Below are positions 10,601-21,400 of a DNA stretch of 64,000 nucleotides, piece by piece. Position numbers and translations under genes: made by a program. Below the pieces are notes generated by a model that saw only the letters and a list, made by a program, of their open reading frames with translations, was not told where the DNA came from and did no database searches. The stretch is from Haliotis asinina (taxonomy: Eukaryota; Mollusca; Gastropoda; Lepetellida; Haliotidae), in NCBI RefSeq assembly GCF_037392515.1, contig NC_090281.1, positions 44,368,645 to 44,432,644 of the forward strand, written 5' to 3'. Positions within the stretch are counted from its first letter, which is position 1. Each line of letters begins with the position of its first letter.

Positions 10601-11236
10601 TATGAATGCACGGTGGAAGCCATGAAACTGAACATAGATGTGAAAGGGTTCTTACAGATTGGCGACGACACACTCGTTAATCCCTGGAACCTATACTCAC
10701 AACCACGGGAAAAGATATGGCTTCTCAAAAGCTTCCGGAGAGCAAATGCCTCTCTGGACGAATTGAAACCTCGCTGGGGATGGTGGAGAAAGGTGAAGCC
10801 CAGGATACAGGCTGTTTTGAACGAAATGCGTGATATAGCAGAACACAGACCGAAGAGAGGGTTTGAATATCGTTTCTTACAAAATTTTCAAAATGTTTCC
10901 CGCAATTTTACAAATTTGTTCATTCAGACTTGTGACTTTATTTATATGCCAACCATTTTGAAAGATAATTTCACAATTATGGCGAATTTGTTACTGAAAC
11001 ATAAAGTGATGATAGAGATAGGTTTTGCTAACATTGCCTTTGGTTTGCGGAGATGGCGGGATATTCATTTTGTGAAAGACGTTGGCTTGTGGGACAACCG
11101 GGATCGCTACATAGCAATGTACAGCCCTGGGGAGGTGTTTCTGCACCCTTTTAAACTACAGACCTACCTGGAAACTGTTCCCGGTCGATATTTCTTCTGC
11201 AACACCTATCTCAATTCAGCCTTACGGCCACCCTGA
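4680..11236 (+). CDS. STELLO-like (DUF288) glycosyltransferase, copy 1 (5' partial)
   Basis: Type II membrane protein of the STELLO/DUF288 family, whose plant members act in the Golgi. Exons recognised: 4680-4809 (membrane anchor KVLFLAVVAVLFLLVSLYDNW), 7674-7793 (KWIVTSSISADVTAVSGWKV) and 9475-11236 (586 residues to the stop). Splice phases join cleanly, giving about 669 residues; the exon with the initiator Met is not found and should end with one base. Domain marks: GYIYAISHGAK at 9541, FRYDAFWALAL near 9923, QRFVWEIDGMVGIY near 9992, then a second domain with FNVPRFYKN, MYRPYFPNIIYCGP and FLQIGDDTLVNPWNL (GDDT at 10661). Many N-glycosylation sequons fit a lumenal domain. The acidic DDxx run expected after HGAK is absent. 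The reading frame is open 89 codons upstream of 9475, but the clear acceptor at 9474 and the paralogue show that this is intron. Family assignment is from remembered motifs. Confidence 0.82.
4905..5100. repeat. 21-bp minisatellite in STELLO-1 intron
   Basis: About nine copies of TACAGCTGCTTCACACCYCAG, nearly perfect, starting about 95 bp after the donor of the membrane-anchor exon. The period is a multiple of three, so reading frames stay open on the plus strand, but no splice or start evidence supports translation. Confidence 0.9.
5300..5413 (+). repeat. SINE family 2, 3' fragment
   Basis: Only the 3' half is present: GTTGATCACCGGACTGTCTG, GTCCAGACTCG, TTTACAGACTGCCGCCATGT and a diverged tail. 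Confidence 0.55.
5983..6609 (-). pseudogene. Tc1 transposase, DDE domain part
   Basis: An open segment of 208 codons covers the catalytic core: WDNVFFSDESSVW (first D), DDWIFQHDNDPKHTA (second D) and SPDLNPIENVWGVMK (E). It lacks its N-terminal helix-turn-helix in the same frame, which lies in a separate open segment at 6706-7002. The ATG at its start is internal to the transposase. Confidence 0.9.
6706..7002 (-). pseudogene. Tc1 transposase, N-terminal DNA-binding part
   Basis: This 98-codon segment contains KLILDDFERGEADAKVLAYR and PLSTVYRTLKNIQ (paired-type helix-turn-helix) and a GRPRKF linker typical of Tc1 transposases. It ends in a premature stop before the DDE domain. Confidence 0.88.
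7330..7594 (+). repeat. SINE family 2, near full length
   Basis: It begins ACCCGTGAAGGTCCCGGGGT, contains GGCCTTCAGCAGCCCGTGCT, GACTTACGGGATCAGGTGGT and GTTGTCTGGTCCAGACTCGG, and ends TAAACTCACTCACT. It lies 80 bp upstream of STELLO-1 exon 7674-7793. Confidence 0.85.
8490..8625 (+). repeat. Dispersed module, copy 1 (unknown family)
   Basis: CTTCGTTGTGGGTCAGGAC, then CCTAGAAAGAATCTGGAGTC, AAACTGCCAGACACGGTCAG and CCATCCAAGGACTCG closely match the reverse complement of 35395-35520. Family and function are not recognised. Confidence 0.5.
8781..8911 (+). repeat. tRNA-headed SINE (family 1)
   Basis: Head GGGTAGCCAATGATTAAAGC and B box GGGTTCGATTCCC, then a shortened body CCCGCCGCAATATACC and tail AACTCACTCACTCC. 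A family 2 copy follows within a few bases. Confidence 0.75.
8917..9188 (+). repeat. SINE family 2, full length
   Basis: The cleanest full-length copy of family 2 here: GACCCATGAAGGTCCCGGGG through GATCGGGTGGTCAGACTCGC, ATTGCGCAGATCGATGCTCA, GGATTGTCTGGTCCAGAG and tail GCGGCGTAAAACTAAACTC then ACTCACTCACTCC. Confidence 0.88.
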
Positions 11237-13224
11237 GCAGTTGGTTCTCATGACATCAGCTGATTGTTACATTAGAGCAATGGGAGAATCCTGCAGTCTA
11301 CCATTAATGATATGTGTACAAATTTTAGATAAATATAGACAGATGAATTATTTGTGTTTGTATGCTATTTCGCCATTCCAGTTGGACTATGCTCTTCGGA
11401 AGAGGCATTTTGATGGAATAGGTGACGCAGACGACTTTTTTATCACCTAAAAACATTATTTAATGTGTGTGTGGTCAAGACGCGGCACACAGCAAGAATA
11501 TGTCAGGAAGTCGTACTGATATCAGACCATGTACCGTGTTTGTTCTCAGTCCCTCATACAGTTGTCATAACCTTGTTTGTGAAATCCGGTTCTGGTGTCG
11601 ACGTTGTTTACACGCATCTAAAACATGGGGCCGTGGCAGGCGAGCAGTCTAGTCATCCAGCAAGCTTGAGTTGTCAGGATCGAACCAACATGTGACCGTG
11701 TATTAAAACCTTGGAGTCAACTTTTCCTGTAGTCACAATCCCTAGAATACAGTACACAACCCTGTGCACTTGAAGAACCCACGAATCCCTTGTTAGATGA
11801 CAAGATGGTGGCCACATGAATACGTGCAAACACCTAGTTGTAGGTACAACGGCATGCAGTAAACTTGGAAATCCACCCAGCTGTGAATGAGTACCTAATA
11901 AGGATGGCAAAGCCACAATGCGCCTTGTATGTGCAAGCATTTTATCATCCCCGGGGAGTAGAGAGTGGTAATACGGTGCCGTTGAGATTGGAAGGAGGAT
12001 AAGAACTGAGATGGATATCGGCGCTTTACAAATGTTAGCATAATAATGAAAATATACTGCCGCTTAATAATACACTTATGTCATGAGGTAGGCAGGTGGC
12101 ATGACGTTAATTTGTGCAAGATTCCTATCGAATTCAAATTTCACTAATCTGTGACCGACAGCTGAATGTATAGGTCCAAACTATTCTGTAGAGCGTTGAT
12201 GTTTCTGTTTGTTGCCATCGTTACTAGGTCAGTCCTGGAACATCTGGGCTAGAATTGGTCTTCAGCAACTCGTTGGATATACGCATGCTTGTCGGAAGGG
12301 GCGACTAACGGGACCGGGTGGTCAGGCTCGCTGACTTGGTTGAAACATGCCATCGTTCCTAATTGCTCAAATTGATGCTCATGTTGTTGATCACTGGGCT
12401 ATCTGGTCCGGACTTGATTATTTACACACCGCCGCAATATGGCTGGAATATCGCGGAGTGCGACGTAAAACTAGACTCGCTCACTCAAAATTGCACAGAT
12501 TAATTTTGAAATGTGACTTCGTAGAATTGTAATGGGGGAATCTGACGTACCTATCAGGAATTACAGGGATTGTTGGGACCTGTGTGCTGGCGATTAGGTG
12601 CCTGACACTGAGGGTGTGAGTTCGATTCCCTGTTGGGACTCAACCAAGAAAGTGCTAAAATTTGTACTTTACTAAGAAAGTGTAATCCCAAATACAACAT
12701 GTTGCAGTTAGATAAACACAGCAGCTTATGTATTCCTCTGTACTGGAGATAAGAATAATATTTCAATGTTCACAAACAAAATTTAGCCCCTCTAGAACGT
12801 TCAAGGTTGAACTGCAGCATCAGAATTCGTGGAAAGCGCAGTTAGTCTACGGCAAAGCAAAGTATTCTGACGAAACGCTGCTTCTGACAGGTGATCACGA
12901 CAGAAGCTCGGAAGTTCAAGTTAAGTGGTTTTTATGACGGATAGGAATTAATATTCCAGAACCGAACATTGAACGTCATCTTTGACACTGTACAAATCGA
13001 AAGAAGTATGCTGAACAGCAAAAGAAAAATTCGTGAAAGTAAACATTCATGTTTATGTCTTTTGTTTAAAAAAACTTGACAAAATGCAAGAGTTGCGTTT
13101 CTCTTACTGTTAAGGATTACTATGTTACAACACCATGACCACCATCTGATTATCGTATTAATAATTGATAAAGAAAAAGCTCTTAAACACGAGGGAGAAA
13201 AAAGGTCTTTAACCTTATTCGTCT
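11237..13224. other. Convergent intergenic region STELLO-1 / GH27-B
   Basis: The two genes end towards each other here. It holds a diverged family 2 SINE (12229-12487) and a tRNA-like fragment at about 12577-12640 (GTTCGATTCC box). No further gene, RNA or convincing polyadenylation signal was recognised. Confidence 0.5.
12229..12487 (+). repeat. SINE family 2, diverged
   Basis: Recognisable by GGGCTAGAATTGGTCTTCAG, CTAACGGGACCGGGTGGTCA, TGCTCATGTTGTTGATCACT and the tail GGCTGGAATATCGCGGAGTG. More diverged than the copies at 7330 and 8917, so probably older. Confidence 0.7.
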
Positions 13225-15418
13225 TCAAAGAGGGACCGCCTTGACCAGTACAATTCCCGTTGGGTTGACAGTCACATTGAACTGACCACTCGGCTTGAAC
13301 ATTCCCATATTGACGTCATCAAACACTTCAGTAACGTTATAGCCGTTCTGATTGGTCAGTGTGATATCCGCCAGTGTCAGGGACATGCGCGTTGGCGTTC
13401 CAGCAGAGTTTGGGTTAAAGAAAGCTACTGCATAACTTCCGGGTTTGACCAAAGGCTTCAGCCACACCTGCACGTTTTGAATCTGCAATTGAAGACAACA
13501 GACATGAACATTCTGGTTAGTCTTCGCGTGGACCAGTACGTTCAGGCTGTTTTTATTTCTGGTGCCTGAGGTGATATTGTTGTAAAAGACCATGTCTTTA
13601 ATCTTAACTCTTCTAGAAAAAGAAACACACCTGTAGCAAACATAAGGAAATGTATTAAACGTATTTATCGGGGTTCATAGTTTTCATACCATGCCCTAAG
13701 GCAAAATATCACTTTCTCATGGTGACGTGACGTCACGAACAATGCTATGACGTCGCGTTTTTTCTGTGACTTTGCCTTATACACGCGTCGAATACGAGCA
13801 GCAGAGATTCGCCCTACCATTTGGTGCGGGTTGACCAGTAGCATGAGATTTGTTTTCCTCCTGGCATATGTCCCGATTTCGTCCGGGAATGGATGGTAAA
13901 AATATTGAAAGCTTTAAATGGAAATAAAATCAGCAGGTTAGTGACACGCAAGGTACATTACAGAGGTCAAAGGTGTATAAATTGTGCAGTTTTTCCAACG
14001 ATTAAAGCGGCAGAAGCGTTTTTCAGACCGAAAACGAGCCGAGGCGAGCCGGGCCGCCATGTTGTTTCGATTTACTGTCGCATCTTTCTATATCTTACAT
14101 ATTTAGGTCATACTTCCAAATACATCGGAGTCGGGCGCCTGTGGGTTAGCTAGCCTGCGTTTGAAAGTAGATTTGAGTTCATTTTCAACTGTATGACGAC
14201 TTAAGTAATAAACAGAATATTATATTTGTGCTCATAACCATAGGCAAAAGTGGTTGCGCAGCGTAGAGAATATGACCAGTCTTCATATATGCAAAGGTTG
14301 GCAACGCACTTCCCTCGCTTCGGTTCAAAATGTATTTTTCATGTCATGTCATGTCATGTATTTTTCATATCGCCACCATCAAAGGTACACTCCCATTTCT
14401 TCATTCGGTTGTGCTCTCACATCTCATGTTTACTAATTACTCACGTGAAATATGTTTTATTTAACATCTTGAACGCCACTCGTGGTGTTCAGATCGTTCT
14501 CCGCCTCCATTACCCCTGCCAGCTTCCGGCTCAACGGAGCGAAGGAACAAGAATAAGCAGAAATTATAGATATATACCATATTGCCTAATTTCATCATGA
14601 TTCTGTTGGAATGTATTTGTCTTAAGTGTCGGCGTTGTTGTTAGATCATTTGTAACATTTATTCTACAATAAACACACTTATGGCGTAGTGGGCGTATGA
14701 AGCATGTGAGATAACTCTTTATGTATTCCATACGAAATAATAACTTGTTCCTTCACTGCTTTGAACCGGAAGCTGGCAGGGGTAATGGAGGCAAAGAACG
14801 GTCCGATGTACCATGAGGTGCGCTTAAAACGTTGAATAAAACATATTTCACGTGAGTAATTATTTAATATGGCGTTGGAAATCTGAGAGCACAACCTAGT
14901 GAGGAAATGTGAGTGTACCTTTGATGGTGGCGGTATTTTATTTTGAACCGAAGCGAGGGAAGTGCGTTGCCAACCTTTGCTCGTTCCGCTCGCATACATG
15001 ACTACTGGCAATATTCTCTAAGCTGCGCAACCCCACTTGCGCTACAGTTTGCCTGTGCCATAACGTACTATGTCTACGACACTCGTGGCCGAATATTGGT
15101 ATATCCCTCGTCTCTCTCAGGAAATACCAACATTTAGGCACTGGTGTCGTAAACGTTGTATGACATGGGCAGTCATGTAATATCCTCTGTTTCTGTGTAC
15201 ATACGGCGATACGGCGAGGAGTTTGCTCCACGTTCGACTGAGTTCAGGTCACGAGTACTGAAAGGCAAGGGAAGGACATTGACGCTTGCATGGATTTTAT
15301 ATGAACTCTTCTAAAAAAGACGTGTGAAACATAAGTAAGTATTACACATAATAGAGTGTACATAAGCCAAGTGAGTTCTTTTTTATCTATGTATCTATCC
15401 AGCTATTATCTCTCTATC

Positions 15419-15494
<76 letters not shown>

Positions 15495-18400
15495 ATCTAT
15501 TTCTCTCTCTCTCTCTGTATATATATATATAGAGAGAGAGAGAGTACGGGAAGGCACGGAAACGTCAGTTGGAAGGACATTGACGTTTGCTTGGAGATAG
15601 ACACTTGTGTTGGGTCGAGCATTGACGTGTTGAAACAGCTCCCCCTGCCGGTAAAAAAGTGGGAGGACGTGGGGTGGCAGGATTTGGTTGATGTAGCGAT
15701 TTGCTGCAAGATTGCCTTGAAACACCGCTAGCTCTGGTTTGAGCTGTTTGGCGCTCTCTTCACCAAATCAGTCCACCTGTCGAACGTCGTCCCATGCAAA
15801 ACCTCGATAGACACGTTGTTTATCCCGTTGTTGCAGGAGGAAGCGCGATTCACGTTTCGCCAATTCCATACCTGTGTCCTGTTACACCTTTGGACACATC
15901 GTTGTCGGTGTAGTCGTGTCAGGACAGGTACAAATTGTGGTCGATAAGATCGAATTCCCACTTCTATCCTCAGGTTTTTTGGATGGTTTGGTCAGAAATT
16001 CTTCGACGACCAGGCACCTGCCTGCAGTGTCCGTTGCTGTAGTGACGAATGTGTCCTTAGCAGGTGTATAGGTGTGTCTTGCAACAACAGACTGGCACTC
16101 CACTGCTTCCGAACGTTCATTTGCGATATTTCAGTCAGTAGCATTATATCTTGACAGTTTATTATTTTCGTTTGAATTTGGTCTGGCTTTATAGCCAATA
16201 TCTCTGCTTATGTTTCAGACACATTGCAGACGCATTCCGTGGAAAACGTATACTATAGTATAATGTAACATTATATCTAATCTGAAAGAAGTCAATAACT
16301 GGTGTTTAGTTTTAAACAATCCATTTGACGGAATATTCAAATACTTTTCAAATTATTGTAAGACGCCCACAGTGAATTCGTCATTGGAGTTGAGGTTTAG
16401 GGTGACTACTTTTGCATGAAATGAGTCCGTTTTGTTTGTTTTCTGAATAATCTCACCTCTTTTATCATATTGGCCCCCTTTACAAGTGGGTCCTGGTTGA
16501 TGGCGATGACGTTCCTGTTTTGTAGAATGGCTTTGGCTTCTGGTCTTATGGTCCTCAGATCAGCGGAGATGTACAGAGGGGCGGCAAACATCGCCCACAT
16601 CCCGAACTGAACCCTCTCCTGGTCATAGCTCAGACTGAAGTCTCCGATGATCAGCTGTGATACAAGAGAAGCCTTAAAAACAAATACAAGCCTTGGTCTC
16701 TATCCATGAACTAATGTGCATTGCTATTTCAGGGTGAACAAATCTCATTTAAATGTACATGACGTACACAGAACAGCATTTATCTTCTTTGAAATTGCTC
16801 AGTTCTAATGACCCCTTGAACTGACTGGAAATCCTGAACTTTAGATGTATGAAATGATGTCACGCCATATGACGTCGTTCCACACATGCTCATATTTGTC
16901 TCTGAGACATCATTAATAAATCTTCAAAGTAACCACTGGTTCCATATCAGGTCTGTGCTTGAAGTGAGCTATGACTGTATTGCCGCCTGTGCAGAGGTTT
17001 GTTGTGGTTGTATTACTGTTAATGACTAGTACTGATTCACGCCTTTTGTGTGTGAATTATTTTCACCTGATCAGGATCGTTGATAGACCCAGGACCTGAT
17101 ACTGAGATGAAGTCTCCGACATTTTGGGCGTAGGCCTGGATGATGCCGAGGACTGACGGCCAGTTGTCTTGGATGTCCTTCAGCGTCCTCCAGCTGTTAC
17201 AGTACTCGCTGTTGTTGATGTAGTGGGAGTGCTGGAAACATGTAGGTGCAGTCGGGGTTGGCGGGTAAGGTTCTAAGCAGTTTCAAACTTCCATCATGAC
17301 GAACGAGTGAAATGTTCAATTATCTTACCTCACACATGAATGTCGCTTTCTGATTGGCTAAGCGCTATTCTATTCTTTTCAATGTACCACGCTTACAGAC
17401 GATGTATATTTCTCAATGAACACCGCTGGGAATGCCGAAATCATTTGGTTCTTCATGGTAGTACTTCTTTATCTCGAATAACATTGAATCATGCATGATG
17501 CTCGGAAATTACCGATGTTATGCGATTGAAAGGTGAATGGAAAGGAGAAAACTAAATTTGTTTTCCTTGTGTCGTCTGCACAATGGCGACGAAACGATTC
17601 GCCATACTACGAGGCTGTACCAGTGCATCAAACAGTTCAAAATTAAAATTCAGGTGTTCGGTAAGATAAATACGTTGTTCACTGGTCCCTCGGGGTCCAT
17701 CGGCTCATGTACCCTCGAGGTTTGTTTATGTTCCCCGAGCCCTGCGGGGAACCCATGGACCTCTCGTGACCGCTGAACAATGATGTGACATTCATATAGG
17801 GACACAGACATGTAGAGTGGCAGAACCACATATTGATACGGGCTTACACACATACAAGTAGACTGCAGACACAGACACACACCAGCACACATACAGGTCG
17901 AATAGCATACACAGACACAGACAGCCACACAAATAGACCACACACACAACAAATAGCTTGCACTTGCACTTCAGCTTCAGCTTGCTCTTCATAACGTGTG
18001 ATATACCAAGTACTTGTTTTCCAATTGCCCACCATTACAACTGACACTAAAGTGATTTCCTATTTCTTCTTCCGTGATGTGGTCGTCAACTTCGCCGTGA
18101 ACAAAGATGCGAGGTTAGGCTGTTAAACGAGTAAATTTAAAAATTCATGATATTATTTGCAGATATACCTACCTTGGTCAGGTCAGCACTAAACCATTCA
18201 CACGTAAAGAGGATGGGTCTGCCAGTGGCGTTCAGATTTTGACTCATCAAGGGGAAATCTGTAACACAAAAACGCACCACTACTAGTTCCTGGTTGATCG
18301 ATGTTTACTAATATACCAATTGAAAACTCCACTTGGTGATATAAGATGTGGACATTTTTTGTGGATGTGCTGAATACTAAAATGATTCTGGATTTTTTTG

Positions 18401-21400
18401 TTCGAAATATATCCATTATGTTACAGTTCGAGGCATTAAGGATGTTTAATCGACGTGGTTGTTATATATCTTACATATTGCCGAGCGGTTTATGTCTGTG
18501 TTACAGCCATCAAACTTGAGCAAGTCTAGTTCCCATCGAGCAAACGTCTCGGCGTCCTGTTTCGTGTAGTCCTGGCTGCCAGGGTACCCTGCGCACGTCT
18601 TGGTACCGACGTCTCCATAGATACCAAGTTTTAGCCCACGGGAATGTACCTTTACAGCATAAAACTCTCGTTTACAATGCCATTGCACTACCGTTCAAAG
18701 TTGTCTTAGATAACACAGTTGTAGAGAGTTGCGCTAAATCTGGGTCGTAAATTCAAACTCCTTATTCCAGATTTTATTGATCATGGTTCTAAATGCCAGA
18801 TGAACGAAAGTATACACATATGGTATACTCAGGTGGATTATGATTTATCTGAAACAAATAACACGTTTTCTGTCTTTTTAGTCTTGTAACGATTTTAAAA
18901 TTAATTCAATTTGTCAAACTTCTAACCCCTTATTATTTCATCGTTTCCATAGTCATGTCGTTGACGCGGCATGATATTAGTATATATGTTGTCACTCACT
19001 CACTCACTCACTCACGCACTCACTCACTCACTCACTCACTCACTCCGTAATATGTTGAACAAAAGGAAACACTATTGATACGAAGCTCAAAGCTCGGGGT
19101 TCAGCTAAGTTCTTTGCATAATGAGAGAGACCAAAGACCTGGTTACCGAAGGACATGATTGCTGTCTGTGATAAGAGAAGGTGATACATTCAAGTATAAT
19201 CTGGCGAGCAAATTATTTCTTACATATCGAGAGAGGCCAAGGATTCCGTTGGGGAACCTCTCTGGATCTATCACGAGGTTGCCATCAGCGTCCCGAGATT
19301 TGGAGGGCCAGCAGTCGTCGATGCCGATGTATTCGTATCCGAGCTCGCGGTAGCCTTCCTCCGCAATAATGTCTGCCATCGTCATGAACAACCTTTCGCT
19401 GGAATGTAATATGTTAATGCAAATAATAGTTTGAAATGACGGCCTACATCAACTTCGCAGTCACATATGGCCTTTGTTTAAAAATGAGTGAGTGAGTTCA
19501 GTTTTATGCCGCTCTCAGCAGTATTTCAGCTATATGGCGATCTTGACCTTAGACTGCTGCCCCATTTGCTACCAGGAGCTACTCCTGGTCAATATCTAGT
19601 CCTGAAGATTAGTCAGTACCCTGACCATTTTCCCAGTGTAGAAAATGGTATGCTAACAACAACATCAAACCACATGATTCAAAAACGTACTCTTGGTTAT
19701 TTTATTGGTTGTACTCAGAAATGGATCTGGCCCATGATGAACAACAAGGAGTGTAAGTCTCTCAAGACGCTACTTCCGGTACTAAGCTGGTTCTCGACTC
19801 CCTTTCAGCGTTCCAAATTGTGATATGCGAGACTGGACACAGCTTACTTCCAATACCAGATTTCCGGTGACAAGCATTTATTCAAGAACCAGTTCTAATT
19901 CCAAATTAAGCGGGGCCAATTAGACAACCATGCTTGGCTGTCGCGTCTGTTGACCTTCGTGATTGTTGGCTAATTTGGGGATGGTTACAAATGTGTTATG
20001 TGATTATCGGTTCTTTACTGTCAACTGACTGCCATGAAACCATTCGAAATGAAATGTTGTTGGTCACCGGAAGTACTAAGGTGTCGCGAACTGATGTGAC
20101 CTACATACGGATCCAATACCTGACCTGTCCCGCCGTAAACAAGGCCAATTGACTATGGAAACATAGTCAATATTTCTTTCTTTCGCGTTTAAACGCCGCA
20201 CTCTGCAATATTCCACCTATATGACGATGGTCTGCAAATAAGTTTGGATCAGACAATCCAATGATCAACATTTTGAGCACCAATCTATGCAATTGGATCA
20301 TATAACAAGGTGTTATGCTGAGGTGATGTCCACAATCTAAAACAGTCTTAAGGTAGAATTAAGATGACCGTGAGCTTAATACCTTAACATAGACTTAGGG
20401 TAGAATTAGCGCTAAGGTGACCGTGAGCCCAGTACCTTAACACAGACTTAGGGTAGAGTTAGCGCTAAGGTGACCGTGAGCCCAGTACCTTAACATAGAC
20501 TTAGGGTAGAGTTAGCGCTAAGGTGACCGTGAGCCCAGTACCTTAACATAGACTTAGGGTAGAGTTAGCGCTAAGATGACCGTGATCCCAGTACCTTAAC
20601 ATAGACTTAGGGTAGAGTTAGCGCTAAGGTGACCGTGAGCCCAGTACCTTAACATAGACTTAGGGTAGAGTTAGCGCTAAGGTGACCGTGAGCCCAGTAC
20701 CTTAACATAGACTTAGGGTAGAGTTAGCGCTAAGGTGACCGTGAGCCCAGTACCTTAACATAGACTTAGGGTAGAGTTAGCGTTAAGATGGCCGTAACTC
20801 CCGTACCTTAACATCAACTTAACGTGTCTTAGCGCTAGGGTGTCCGCAACTCCCATAACTTAACATAGACCTAAGATGTCTTTGTGCTAAGGTGGTTTTG
20901 TACAACGGCACCCTTTTCCCTTTAGTCGACATGCGTGCTATTGTACTGGTTGATATCACGACTTATTGTATCAACCGATAACACTTTGTATTGTAACGGG
21001 TGATGACACCACAGCGTATTTTCGTGGTAATAAATTACCTTTTTGCACCGGTTGATAACGCCACCCATGTTAATAATAACGCGGGCCCATATAGTTGACA
21101 GGTTCAGTGGACTAGGACAAGGTCAGTGGTTTATGAGATGACCTTATAGTTGATAATTTGATGATTTGTGATTGTTGATAACACGTGTAGCCTTGACATG
21201 GTACATGAACAATGTACTATTTCTTTGTTGTTTAACGCCCCACTCAGAAATATTCCAGCTACTTGGTGGCGATATGTAAATAACCATGCCTGGGCTAGAC
21301 AATCCAGTGATCAACAGCATGGGAATCAGTGTACACAATTGGGATACGATGACATGTGTCAACCAAATCAACGAGACTAACCACCCGATCCCATCAGTCG

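Noticed and set aside
13725-13770. TGACGTCA-rich stretch as a promoter of an extra gene
   Set aside because: CRE-like palindromes occur here inside the last GH27-B intron, but no coding exon or TATA follows convincingly; the open frame at 13893 has no support.
18992-19045. Telomere-like or centromeric repeat
   Set aside because: The unit is CACT, the same as the SINE tail, and the run is short.
20340-20890. CRISPR-like repeat pattern
   Set aside because: The copies are contiguous 53-bp units without distinct spacers, in an intron of an animal gene; it is a minisatellite.
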